From an uncultured Lachnospiraceae bacterium (GTDB lineage Bacteria > Bacillota > Clostridia > Lachnospirales > Lachnospiraceae), in contig URUU01000002.1 in NCBI GenBank assembly GCA_900551235.1, forward strand, positions 1-64,000: a stretch of 64,000 nt of DNA. The letters run 5' to 3'. The notes beneath the pieces are model-generated. The model worked only from the letters and a program-made list of their open reading frames with translations. It was not told the DNA's origin and searched no databases. The position numbers were made by a program, and so were the translations under genes. Shown one piece after another: positions 45,185 to 53,475 of the stretch (position 1 is its first letter; each line of letters begins with the position of its first letter).

Positions 45185-45406
45185 TTATTCCACTTCGATC
45201 ATTTCTGCATCTGCTTTTCGAAGAGATAATTCATAACCGCGAACCGTTACTTCGATCGGATCGCCAAGCGGTGCCACTTTTCTTACAAAAACAGTAACAC
45301 CTTTTGTGATACCCATGTCCATGATTCTTCTTTTTACCGGACCAGCACCGCTCAGTTTTTTCACTGTCACAGTCTGTCCGCAGGCAACTTCTCTTAATGT
45401 TTTCAT
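45185..45406 (-). CDS. feoA: FeoA domain protein
   Basis: Small SH3-like cytoplasmic protein of 73 residues (MKTLREVACGQTVTVKKLSG start, with RRIMDMGITKGVTVFVRK and GDPIEVTVRGYELSLRK motifs). FeoA proteins bind and modulate FeoB. It is one of two tandem copies ahead of feoB. Confidence 0.95.
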   Translation of the reverse strand: MKTLREVACGQTVTVKKLSGAGPVKRRIMDMGITKGVTVFVRKVAPLGDPIEVTVRGYELSLRKADAEMIEVE

Positions 45407-45458
45407 GTCTGCCTACCCTTTCTGTTTTCTGATTTTCTCCGGAGATAGCCTTTTGTCA

Positions 45459-45671
45459 TCAGACCATGATCTTATTGGCCATATCTTTGCCAATGGCAAC
45501 CCTGGAATCTTTTACGTTCACGATCAGATTTCCTTCTATTTCAGAAACGACCGTTACCGTCCCGCCTGTCACAAATCCCAGTTTTTCCAGAAATCTTCGA
45601 GTTTCTTCTTTACCGCCGACTTTTTTAATGACATTCGGCTCACCTGTGTTCGCCATCGTTAAAGGCATCAT
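45459..45671 (-). CDS. feoA: FeoA domain protein, second copy
   Basis: A 70-residue FeoA-like protein (MMPLTMANTGEPNVIKKVGG start, KFLEKLGFVTGGTVTVVSE-like core and DSRVAIGKDMANKI end). It is the first gene of the feo operon. The frame begins with a TTG at 45677, but ATG at 45671 is 6 nt from AGGGAGG and is preferred. Compared with the other copy it has a longer N-terminal strand and a different basic loop, so the two probably have distinct roles. Confidence 0.93.
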   Translation of the reverse strand: MMPLTMANTGEPNVIKKVGGKEETRRFLEKLGFVTGGTVTVVSEIEGNLIVNVKDSRVAIGKDMANKIMV

Positions 45672-45731
45672 TTGCAACCTCCCTTTTGTAAAAGCAAGCT
45701 CAAAGTGGGCTCCTTTTCTTTTTCTTCACGG

Positions 45732-45762
45732 TTAGTATATGCTAATACTCATTAGCTGTCAA
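45732..45762 (-). promoter_or_regulatory. Promoter and operator of the feo operon
   Basis: TTGACA (45757-45762) and TATACT (45734-45739) are 17 bp apart on the minus strand. Overlapping half-sites read TTAG-N6-CTAA (45732-45745) and CTAA-N6-TTAG (45742-45755), covering the -10 and the spacer. This is the expected layout for repression by a metal-loaded repressor. Confidence 0.75.
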
Positions 45763-45827
45763 CAACTTTTTTGGTTTTTATTGATTATTTTTTCTCAATA
45801 GCCGACTTTTGTTAGTGTTTTATTATC

Positions 45828-45900
45828 AAAAAACAGAGCCGCTGTGACGGACATATTTTCCATAAACTCTGAAAACATGCCTGCCATGTGCTCTGTTTTT
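45828..45900 (-). terminator. Terminator of the P1B-ATPase operon
   Basis: Arms AAACAGAGC and GCTCTGTTT enclose about 50 nt that include an internal ACATG/CATGT hairpin, followed by a T-run on the minus strand. It separates the ATPase operon from the feo promoter. Confidence 0.75.
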
Positions 45901-45932
45901 GTGTTTCGTGTCTTTAAAACACGGCTGTTTTT

Positions 45933-48020
45933 TTATTCTGCTTCATCCAGCAGGTTCTTCATGCTCTGCAGTCCGATCACCAGCGTGGATGTATTATGCA
46001 AAAGTGCGGATGTCGTAGGCAGAAGCACTCCGGTCACACCGCACACGATCAGGGCAGTATTGAATCCGACAATAAACCTGTAATTTCTGCGGATACGCTG
46101 CATCAGTGCATCACTGAGCTTTTTCAGTTTGACGATCTCTTTAAGATCATCTGCGCCTACCGTAATATCAGCCACTTCTCTTGCAATCTCTGCACCTTCG
46201 CTGATGGCAATTCCAACATCTGCCGCAGAAAGTGCCGGCGAATCATTGATACCGTCACCGATCATGATCACCTTGCGTCCTGCCTGCTTTTCTTTTTCAA
46301 CAAAGCCTGCTTTGTCTTCCGGAAGTACTTCGGAATAATATTCATCAACACCGACACGTTTTGCGATTGCCCTTGCGGTACGGTCACTGTCACCTGTCAT
46401 CATAACAATTTTGGAAAGTCCTGCTTTACGCAGCTGTCCAACCACCTGTGATGCTTCTTTTCGGAGCGGGTCTTCAATGCAGATCACGGCTGCAAGTTCG
46501 TTCTGGATCGCCAGGTAAAGGTGCGAATATTCTTCCGGCAGGTTTTCAAATCTTTCTTCCATTCCTTCCGGGAGCGTGCATTTCTCATCTTCAAAAATAA
46601 AGTGATGACTTCCGATCACGGCTTTTCTGCCCTCGATCGTCGTGGAAATACCATGTGCCACGATATACTCGACTTTTGTATGCATCTCCTCATGATCCAG
46701 ATGTCTCTCTTTTGCCGCATTCACCACTGCTTTTGCCATAGAATGAGGAAAATGCTCTTCCAGGCAGGCTGCAATGCGAAGCAGCTCATCCGGGCTCTCT
46801 CCATTAAAAGAAATCACCTCTGCAACGGTCGGCCTTGCCTCAGTCAGCGTTCCAGTCTTGTCGAATACGATCGTATCTGCCTCCGCCACTGCTTCCAGGA
46901 ACTTGCCTCCCTTGACCGTGATCTTGAAGCTTCCCGCTTCACGGATCGCAGAAAGTACCGATACCGGCATTGCCAGTTTCAGTGCACAGGAGAAATCTAC
47001 CATCAGTACAGAAAGCGCTTTTGTCACATTTCCGGTAAAGAGCCAGGTAAGGGCTGTTCCTGCAAGTGTATACGGAACCAGTTTGTCTGCCAGGTGCTCT
47101 GCCTTACTTTCCAGTCCGGATTTCAGTTTTTCAGACTCTTCGATCATGGCTGCGATTTTTTCATACCGGCTCGTTCCGCCTGCTTTACGGACAAGGACCG
47201 TGATCTCGCCTTCCTCTACGACTGTTCCTGCAAACACCGTGTTTCCGGCTGTTTTGCGGACCGGTGCGGATTCACCTGTCAGGGAAGCCTGATTGATCAT
47301 CGCCTCTCCATCTACCACGGTTCCGTCAAATGGAACCACATTGCCCATATGCACCACAATATTGTCATTTTCTCTGACCTTCGCTGCTGAAACCAGCACT
47401 TCCTGACCAGATGCTTCTTTCAGCCATACTTTTTCTACATTCAGAGACATCGTCCTTGCCAGATCGCCAACGGATTTTTTATGGGTCCACTCTTCGAGCA
47501 GTTCCCCTATGCCAAGCAGGAACATGATCGAACCTGCAGTTGTTGTGTCACCGCGCAGCACAGAGACTCCGATGGATGTTCCATCCAGCACCGGAACCTC
47601 GATCTTGCCTTTTGCAAGTGTCTTAATTCCTTTCCAAATGTATCTGACCGCGCAGAGACTGGTGTAAGCCGCTGTGACCGGAGCCGGCAGGAATAGTTTT
47701 CTTCCGTAGTGGAACAAAACTTTATGGACCAGCTTTTCCTGATACTGAGCATTCAGTTCCCGTCCGGAATGTTCCAGTATACCATCCGGAACTTTTACAT
47801 CTTTGCAGCGATAGGCAGCTATCTTTTTTAACAAAGCACTGCGTTCTCCCTGGTAACAGATGACTGCGTCTGCAGTACGTTCATATACAACCGCTTTTGT
47901 TACCTGCTGCAGTTCTTCCAGATAATACTGGAAAAGATCTGCCTCTTTGTATGTCAGGCGCTTCGCCTCCATATGGATACGGATTCTGCCTTTTATTTCG
48001 TGTTTAATTCTGAATTTCAA
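45933..48020 (-). CDS. P1B-type metal ATPase with SCA motif in place of CPC
   Basis: A 695-residue heavy-metal P-type ATPase. The N-terminal region (1-80) resembles an HMA domain but has no CxxC. The actuator, phosphorylation (FDKTGTLT near 387) and nucleotide domains (TGDSDRTARAI; GDGINDSPALSAADVG near 590) are intact, so it should be active. In the membrane segment ahead of DKTGT, the metal-site motif reads FSCALKLAMP (near 340) rather than the CPC of copper and zinc pumps. The substrate is therefore unclear; Mn, Fe or another divalent metal would fit its position beside feo. Overlaps the DUF6110 gene by 4 nt. Confidence 0.9.
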   Translation of the reverse strand: MKFRIKHEIKGRIRIHMEAKRLTYKEADLFQYYLEELQQVTKAVVYERTADAVICYQGERSALLKKIAAYRCKDVKVPDGILEHSGRELNAQYQEKLVHKVLFHYGRKLFLPAPVTAAYTSLCAVRYIWKGIKTLAKGKIEVPVLDGTSIGVSVLRGDTTTAGSIMFLLGIGELLEEWTHKKSVGDLARTMSLNVEKVWLKEASGQEVLVSAAKVRENDNIVVHMGNVVPFDGTVVDGEAMINQASLTGESAPVRKTAGNTVFAGTVVEEGEITVLVRKAGGTSRYEKIAAMIEESEKLKSGLESKAEHLADKLVPYTLAGTALTWLFTGNVTKALSVLMVDFSCALKLAMPVSVLSAIREAGSFKITVKGGKFLEAVAEADTIVFDKTGTLTEARPTVAEVISFNGESPDELLRIAACLEEHFPHSMAKAVVNAAKERHLDHEEMHTKVEYIVAHGISTTIEGRKAVIGSHHFIFEDEKCTLPEGMEERFENLPEEYSHLYLAIQNELAAVICIEDPLRKEASQVVGQLRKAGLSKIVMMTGDSDRTARAIAKRVGVDEYYSEVLPEDKAGFVEKEKQAGRKVIMIGDGINDSPALSAADVGIAISEGAEIAREVADITVGADDLKEIVKLKKLSDALMQRIRRNYRFIVGFNTALIVCGVTGVLLPTTSALLHNTSTLVIGLQSMKNLLDEAE

Positions 48021-48385
48021 TCTTCCTCAAACCTCTGTTCTGCTGTTTCTTCTGTTGTCTCTTCTGCCTCTGTTTCTTCTGTTTCAGCTTCTGCTTCCAC
48101 TTCTTCTACTTCTTTTAAATCTTCGTCATCATAAACAGCTTCTTTTGCTGCACGCTCTTCGTTGATCTGTTTTGCTTCTTCGTAGATGTCGCCTGCATTT
48201 TCCTGAACTTTTGTTACGGTCTGCATAACGCACTCTTTTGCACGAAGTGCTGCTGCCGTAAGGTTTGTGTAAAGTTTCTTTGCATCATTGCTGGACAGTG
48301 CTTTAATACCGGCTGTACCAAAAGCAACACCTGCTGCAAAAATTCCTGTTTTTTTCCAATCTGCGTTTTTTAAACATTTAAACAT
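48017..48385 (-). CDS. DUF6110 family protein
   Basis: A 122-residue protein: a short hydrophobic segment (GIFAAGVAFGTAGIKAL, about 13-29), a helical region with CVMQTVTKVQENAGDIYEE, and a low-complexity acidic tail of Glu/Thr/Val. It resembles DUF6110 proteins, which are found beside metal ATPases. It overlaps the ATPase start by 4 nt, implying translational coupling. It may be a chaperone or regulatory subunit; the acidic tail could bind cations, which is inference. Confidence 0.82.
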   Translation of the reverse strand: MFKCLKNADWKKTGIFAAGVAFGTAGIKALSSNDAKKLYTNLTAAALRAKECVMQTVTKVQENAGDIYEEAKQINEERAAKEAVYDDEDLKEVEEVEAEAETEETEAEETTEETAEQRFEED

Positions 48386-48429
48386 TCTTTTGTACCTCCT
48401 GGTTTTGTTTTGTTTTTGGATTTCTCTGT

Positions 48430-48458
48430 ATTATATCACTTGTTTTTTTGCATGACTA
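48430..48458 (-). promoter_or_regulatory. Promoter of the DUF6110-ATPase genes
   Basis: TAGTCA (48453-48458) and a perfect TATAAT (48430-48435) are 17 bp apart on the minus strand, with TGA before the -10 (extended -10). It would allow transcription separate from the HMA gene 40 nt upstream. Confidence 0.6.
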
Positions 48459-48497
48459 TTCAATTTTCTTTATTGATATTTTTTGTCAATAAGGATT

Positions 48498-48869
48498 TTA
48501 CTGTTTTTTGCAGGTTCCAGGATCATAGCCGCTGCGTCTGACAATATCCCTGATCTCCTGTATGCTGATCTGCTCTTTTGCGTAGACTTGTGCTTTTTTC
48601 TGCTTCAGATTTACTTTTGCATAAAATCCTTTCTTTTCATTAAAAGCATTCTCCACTCTCTTTTTGCACTGGTTACAGGTCATACCCTCCACTTCCACTT
48701 CATAATGGTATGGATAATGAGAGACCTCTGTATCCTCTGCTTTTACTGCTTTTACTTTTTTTACCTCGTCCCCTGTTCCGCAGCAGCCGTTTGAAACACG
48801 CTTCATGGAACTGCGGATCCCAAAGAAGCAGACTACAGCTAAAATAGCACAGATAATAATCGTTGACAT
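48498..48869 (-). CDS. Membrane-anchored HMA-domain protein
   Basis: A 123-residue protein with one N-terminal membrane segment (about 2-17, MSTIIICAILAVVCFFG), a linker with a Cys pair (NGCCGTG), and an HMA metal-binding domain with GMTCNQCKKRV. The domain is likely cytoplasmic and could deliver metal to the ATPase two genes downstream, which lacks its own CxxC. The second of two close ATG codons (48869) is chosen because AGGAGG is 7 nt away; the first is too close. Confidence 0.85.
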   Translation of the reverse strand: MSTIIICAILAVVCFFGIRSSMKRVSNGCCGTGDEVKKVKAVKAEDTEVSHYPYHYEVEVEGMTCNQCKKRVENAFNEKKGFYAKVNLKQKKAQVYAKEQISIQEIRDIVRRSGYDPGTCKKQ

Positions 48870-48913
48870 ATGCATTCCTCCTGACGTAATGCTGAAATAA
48901 TTGATAATCTTTT

Positions 48914-49693
48914 TCACTTCTTTTTGCGTTTGTTTTCTTCGCCAAATGCGATGTCATTTACGATCTCACCTGCCATGATCAGTCCCATGACAGACGGTGT
49001 AAATGCCGTACTTCCAGGGATCGCCCTGCGGTCGGTACACTTTCTTAGTGTGCCTGGCGGGCAGACGCAGTGTTCCTTGCAGCTGATCGACATATCTTCG
49101 ATCGGAGTACGTGCCTTTTCTTTGGAATATACGACTTTCAGGCTGTCTACTTTTCGTTTTTTCAATTCTCGTCTCATGACTTTTGCCAGCGGGCAGACAG
49201 ATGTCTCGTAAATATCTGCCACTTCAAACAGTTCCGGATGGATCTTGTTTCCGGCTCCCATCGCCGAGATGACCGGCACACCTGCCTCTTTCGCTGCCAT
49301 GACAATGTCAATCTTTGCTGTCACGGTATCAACGGCATCGACCACATATGTGCAGGCCGCAAAATCGATCAGGCCACGCTGATCCGGCAGATAAAAGCAG
49401 TTATGCAGATGGATTTCTGCATGCGGATTGATCTCCAGAATACGGTCACGCATAACTTCTACCTTGTGCTTTCCGATCGTTTTTCTGGTCGCAATGATCT
49501 GGCGGTTCAGGTTCGTCAGACATACCTTGTCGTCATCGATCAGATCAAAAGTACCGATCCCGCTTCTCGCCAGTGCTTCTGCCGTATAGCCGCCGACACC
49601 GCCCAGACCAAAAACAGCAACCCTTGCATTTGCCAGTCGTTCCATTGCCTCTTTTCCATAAAGAAGCTCTGTTCTCGAAAACTGATTTAACAT
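48914..49693 (-). CDS. tcdA: tRNA threonylcarbamoyladenosine dehydratase (TcdA)
   Basis: E1-like (ThiF/MoeB) enzyme that uses ATP to cyclise t6A to ct6A at tRNA position 37. The 259-residue product has GLGGVGGYTAEALARSG (nucleotide loop), DLIDDDKVCLTNLNRQ and the VVDAVDTVTAK motif. The RTPIEDMSISCKEHC and CVCPPGT Cys segments and the SVMGLIMAGEI region are typical of the YgdL/TcdA group. It overlaps the rhodanese-TtcA gene by 7 nt. Confidence 0.92.
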   Translation of the reverse strand: MLNQFSRTELLYGKEAMERLANARVAVFGLGGVGGYTAEALARSGIGTFDLIDDDKVCLTNLNRQIIATRKTIGKHKVEVMRDRILEINPHAEIHLHNCFYLPDQRGLIDFAACTYVVDAVDTVTAKIDIVMAAKEAGVPVISAMGAGNKIHPELFEVADIYETSVCPLAKVMRRELKKRKVDSLKVVYSKEKARTPIEDMSISCKEHCVCPPGTLRKCTDRRAIPGSTAFTPSVMGLIMAGEIVNDIAFGEENKRKKK

Positions 49694-50826
49694 GATTCAT
49701 AATCCTCCAAAAATGAATGTCTGACTCCGTTCTTCTTGTATGCCACAACGGTGTCCAGATTTACGTTCTCTATACTGCGGAAAATATTGGTCTCTACATA
49801 AGGATTGACCTTTTTCATTTCCGCGATCATATGTTTGATCTCCATACGCTTCGATGCGCTCTCCCCATTCGGTCTGCAGGTGGTACAGGTATCGGTGAAT
49901 CTGCAGGCACACTGGATAAAATGCAGGCTGTTGTAGTCTCTCCAGTGTTTGATATCCTCCTCACGGATCAGATAGAGTGGGCGTATCAGTTCCATACCCT
50001 CAAAATGGATGCTGTGAAGTTTCGGCATCATGGTCTGCACCTGTCCTCCATAAAGCATTCCCATCAGGATTGTCTCGATCACATCGTCAAAATGATGTCC
50101 CAGTGCGATCTTGTTACAGCCAAGCTCTTTTGCTTTGCTGTAAAGATAACCGCGCCGCATTCTCGCACAGAGATAGCACGGTGATTTTTCGATATTATAG
50201 ACTGCTTCAAAAATATTTGTCTCAAAAACCGTCAGCGGAATGTTCAGGATTTTTGCATTCTGTTCGATGATCTGACGGTTGCGTTCGTTATAGCCAGGAT
50301 CCATCACAAGGAATACCACTTCAAACGGAAATTTGTGATGACGCTGGAGTTCCTGGAAGAGTTTTGCCATCAGCATCGAATCTTTTCCGCCGGAAATACA
50401 GACGGCAATTTTGTCGCCTTCCTGCACAAGCTGATACTCATTGATCGCTTTCGTAAATTTGCTGAAAATGGATTTGTGGAACTTCTTGCGGATACTCTTC
50501 TCAATGTCCGCATTTCTTGCCGTCTCCTGAAAATGATTCAGCAGCCATTTGTCATAACCTCCTTCCAGACTGCAGGCATCAAAACCAAATCCGCAAAGCA
50601 GTTCTGCCTGGTCTGTGCTGATGACTCCGCTCTGGCAGCAGACGATGATCTTCTTATCTACCGGAAGTTCCTCTTTTCGGTTAAGCAGCTCATCTGCCGG
50701 AATATTGACTGCAGCTTTTAAATGTCCATGTCCAAAGGCCTCAACGCTTCGGATATCCAGCAACTGATACGTTTCCTGTTCCATATTTTCAAGCTCTGTA
50801 AGAGAGCAGCTTTTTACGTTTTCCAA
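49687..50826 (-). CDS. Rhodanese-TtcA fusion (tRNA sulfuration-type PP-loop protein)
   Basis: A 379-residue fusion. Residues 1-105 are a rhodanese domain with an active-site loop CCQSGV (catalytic Cys near 64). Residues 120-379 are a TtcA-like PP-loop ATPase with SGGKDS at 145-150, the CYLCARMRRG cysteine motif, GHHFDDVIET, and a C-terminal CRFTDTCTTC pair. TtcA makes 2-thiocytidine at tRNA C32 using an Fe-S cluster. Here the rhodanese could supply persulfide in cis. Other sulfur substrates cannot be excluded. It lies between hydE and tcdA. Confidence 0.88.
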   Translation of the reverse strand: MENVKSCSLTELENMEQETYQLLDIRSVEAFGHGHLKAAVNIPADELLNRKEELPVDKKIIVCCQSGVISTDQAELLCGFGFDACSLEGGYDKWLLNHFQETARNADIEKSIRKKFHKSIFSKFTKAINEYQLVQEGDKIAVCISGGKDSMLMAKLFQELQRHHKFPFEVVFLVMDPGYNERNRQIIEQNAKILNIPLTVFETNIFEAVYNIEKSPCYLCARMRRGYLYSKAKELGCNKIALGHHFDDVIETILMGMLYGGQVQTMMPKLHSIHFEGMELIRPLYLIREEDIKHWRDYNSLHFIQCACRFTDTCTTCRPNGESASKRMEIKHMIAEMKKVNPYVETNIFRSIENVNLDTVVAYKKNGVRHSFLEDYESC

Positions 50827-50843
50827 ATTTTTTCTCCTGTCTT

Positions 50844-51890
50844 TTAAAATTCCCGGTAATCTCCGCGGTCTGTCACAATCTCATATCCAATACTGCGGAT
50901 TCTCGCATCGAGGCATTTCCGGCATTCTGCCGCCTCATCTCCGATACAGAGTTTATTATCATACAGCATATAATTCTTTCTCACTGATACTGGTGAAAGG
51001 TTCGGCATCACGACATTTGCCCCGGAAAGGATTGCTTTTTCGCGTCCTTTCGGATCGACCGTGCCGACCGCCGTCGTCGCCGGAATCATGGCATTTGGAT
51101 TCATCAGCCGCAACACTGCGATAAGATTTAACGTCAGATCCAGACTGCCGGCGGCTTCTTTTGCAAATACCGTGTCTTTGTGCGGGATAAACGGTCCGAT
51201 GCCGATCATATGCGGCTTCAGTTTTTTGATATAACACAGTTCCCTTGCCAGATATTCTGATTTAAAGCCCGGTGAACCCACCATAAATCCACATCCGGTC
51301 TGATAACCGGTCTTTTTTAATATTTCAAGGCAGTGCAGCCGGTTTGTAAGGCTCATCTGCTCCGGGTGCAGCATCGCATAATGCTCCGGAATGGATGTCT
51401 CTTCACGCAAAAGATAACGGTCTGCCCCGGCTTTACGCATCACACGGTAGGATTCTTCCGAACGCTCGCCAAGTGAAAGTGTCACCGCACAGTCCGGATA
51501 TTCTTTTTTGATCAAGCGGATGATCTCACACATCCGTTCATCATTAAAATAAGCATCCTCTCCGCCCTGCAGCACAAAGGTCCGATAGCCCAGTTCATAG
51601 CCCATCTTACAGCACTCCATGATCTGTAAAAGTGTCAGACGGTAACGCACTGCATTCTGATTACCTCTGCGGATGCCACAGTAGAGACAGTCATTTTTAC
51701 AGTAGTTTGTAAACTCGATCAGCCCGCGCAGATAAATCTTTCTGCCAAAGTGCCTGACCGATTCTTCTGCTGCCGCAGCACGCAGGTATGCACTGGATGC
51801 TTCCTCCAGATGCGTAAGAAGATACAGAAGCTCTTCCATCTGTGCATCCTGTTCTTTTCTCAGTTTTTCTGTGATCTGTCTGCAGTCCAT
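50844..51890 (-). CDS. hydE: [FeFe] hydrogenase maturase, radical SAM protein HydE
   Basis: Radical-SAM enzyme that helps assemble the H-cluster of [FeFe] hydrogenase. The 348-residue product has the CxxxCxxC cluster motif (Cys64, Cys68, Cys71 in NYCKNDCLYCGIR), VLQGGED, and SLGERSEESYR, and the GPFIPHKDT motif typical of HydE rather than biotin synthase. hydF and hydG are not in the window. A GGGGGA ribosome site precedes the ATG. An energy metabolism based on H2 evolution is implied for the organism. Confidence 0.93.
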   Translation of the reverse strand: MDCRQITEKLRKEQDAQMEELLYLLTHLEEASSAYLRAAAAEESVRHFGRKIYLRGLIEFTNYCKNDCLYCGIRRGNQNAVRYRLTLLQIMECCKMGYELGYRTFVLQGGEDAYFNDERMCEIIRLIKKEYPDCAVTLSLGERSEESYRVMRKAGADRYLLREETSIPEHYAMLHPEQMSLTNRLHCLEILKKTGYQTGCGFMVGSPGFKSEYLARELCYIKKLKPHMIGIGPFIPHKDTVFAKEAAGSLDLTLNLIAVLRLMNPNAMIPATTAVGTVDPKGREKAILSGANVVMPNLSPVSVRKNYMLYDNKLCIGDEAAECRKCLDARIRSIGYEIVTDRGDYREF

Positions 51891-51963
51891 GCCATTCCCC
51901 CAACCATTTTCTCTGCCGTTGTTTTCATTACTGCTGTTATTCTACATGGAAAACGAAAAAAAG

Positions 51964-52052
51964 TAAAGCCGACTTTTTATGTCAGCTTTATTGTCGCTTT
52001 GTTATTTACCAAGCAAAAAAGGTAACTGCCTTTACGACAATTACCTTTTTTT
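51964..52052 (-). terminator. Two tandem terminators after mgtE
   Basis: The first is AAAAAGGTAA/TTACCTTTTTT (52015-52052). A second stem TAAAGCTGAC/GTCGGCTTTA (51964-51990) is followed by CTTTTTTTCG on the minus strand. Together they separate mgtE from hydE; the second could instead act as an attenuator in the hydE leader. Confidence 0.78.
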
Positions 52053-52086
52053 ATCATTCTATTTCAAAAATGCCCTATGAATTGTT

Positions 52087-53475
52087 CTAACCTGCCAGAT
52101 GCAAAATATTGATCAGCAGGATCCAGCTCAGTCCATAATAGGAAATAACCGCCACAAGGTCGTTGATGGTCGTGATCAGCGGACCGGACGCAACGGCCGG
52201 GTCTACATGGATTTTTTTGAAGAACAGCGGGATACAGGTACCGACTGCCCCGGATACGACCATCGCCAGTACCAGGGACAGACCGATACATCCGGATACT
52301 GCATAGGCAAACAGGAAGGTCTTTCCCTTGAACAGTGCGATATATAATCCAACTAAAAGGAAAGAAATACTTCCAAGGATCATACCATTTGAAAATCCGA
52401 TCTTCATTTCTTTCAAAACAAGCTGGAACTTCTGCTTGCCGGTCAGGGACTCATCCATCAGGACACGGATCGTTACAGCCAGTGACTGTGTACCGACGTT
52501 ACCTGCCATATCCAGGATCAGTGACTGGAATGCCATGATGATCGTCAACTGGCTTACCACCGTCTCAAAAATGCCTACAACAGAAGAAACAACCATGCCA
52601 AGCCCCAACAGCACGAGCAGCCATGGCAGACGCTTTTTAATACTTTCACGCAGAGGCTCTTTTAAATCTTCCTCCGCAGTCAGACCGGCGAACATCGCAT
52701 AGTCTTCGCCCATCTCGTCATCGACCAGCGATACGATACTCTGCGATGTGATGACACCGAGCAGTTTATTATTGTTATTTAATACCGGGATAGAATCCTC
52801 AGAATAATCTTTCAGTTTTTCGATACAGTCATCGATCAGCTCGTGACCATATACATATGGATAGGAAGTCACAACCAGATCCTCCAGCAGTGCATCCTGT
52901 CTTGCAATGATCAGATCCTTTAAATCCATAGCACCATAAAACGTCTGATCCTCCGTCACCATGAAAAGCGTGGAAATATTGTCGTTTTTCGCTGCCTGCT
53001 CTACCAGACTGCTCATTGCCTGCTTTACCGTAAGCTTCTCACGGATCACGATAAAGTTGGTGGTCATTCTGCTGCCGATTTCTTCGTCATCAAAAGAAGC
53101 GATCACGGCGATGTCTTCTCTTGTATCTGCATCAGTCAGCTCGATCAGCAGTGCCCTCTTCTCCTTCGGGATCATCTTCAGGACATCGATCACCGCATCG
53201 GTCTCCATGCTGGAGAGGATCTTGGCTGCTTTTCTGACATCCATCTCGTCCAGATACTCTGCCGCCTGTCTCTCTTCAATATGTTCAAAAATATCAGAAA
53301 GCATGTCCGTATCCAGGATACGGCAGATTTTTCTTCTTTCTACTATAGTAAGATCCGGGAATACCTCTGCCAGGTCGTTCTCATGATAATCTTCGAGCTG
53401 ATTCCGCATAACGCCCGGTGAAGCATTGCTTCTGATGATACCCAGGATCTCTGATGTATAATCTTTGTTTTCCAA
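52087..53475 (-). CDS. mgtE: Magnesium transporter MgtE
   Basis: Mg2+ channel/transporter of about 462 residues: a cytoplasmic N domain, two CBS domains (about 130-260) that sense Mg2+, a connecting helix and five membrane segments with the conserved GNVGTQSLAV motif and PLITTINDLVAVI near the C-terminus. The frame starts with ATG at 53505, but AAGGAGG falls within it at codons 6-8. TTG at 53475, 8 nt from that site, gives the normal N-terminus (ENKDYTSEIL) and is preferred. A long structured leader precedes it. Confidence 0.94.
   Translation of the reverse strand: MENKDYTSEILGIIRSNASPGVMRNQLEDYHENDLAEVFPDLTIVERRKICRILDTDMLSDIFEHIEERQAAEYLDEMDVRKAAKILSSMETDAVIDVLKMIPKEKRALLIELTDADTREDIAVIASFDDEEIGSRMTTNFIVIREKLTVKQAMSSLVEQAAKNDNISTLFMVTEDQTFYGAMDLKDLIIARQDALLEDLVVTSYPYVYGHELIDDCIEKLKDYSEDSIPVLNNNNKLLGVITSQSIVSLVDDEMGEDYAMFAGLTAEEDLKEPLRESIKKRLPWLLVLLGLGMVVSSVVGIFETVVSQLTIIMAFQSLILDMAGNVGTQSLAVTIRVLMDESLTGKQKFQLVLKEMKIGFSNGMILGSISFLLVGLYIALFKGKTFLFAYAVSGCIGLSLVLAMVVSGAVGTCIPLFFKKIHVDPAVASGPLITTINDLVAVISYYGLSWILLINILHLAG

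Noticed and set aside
45815..45890. Possible 30-codon frame (MAGMFSEFMENMSVTAALFF) after the P1B-ATPase
   Set aside because: No credible ribosome site; it lies within the terminator stem-loop.
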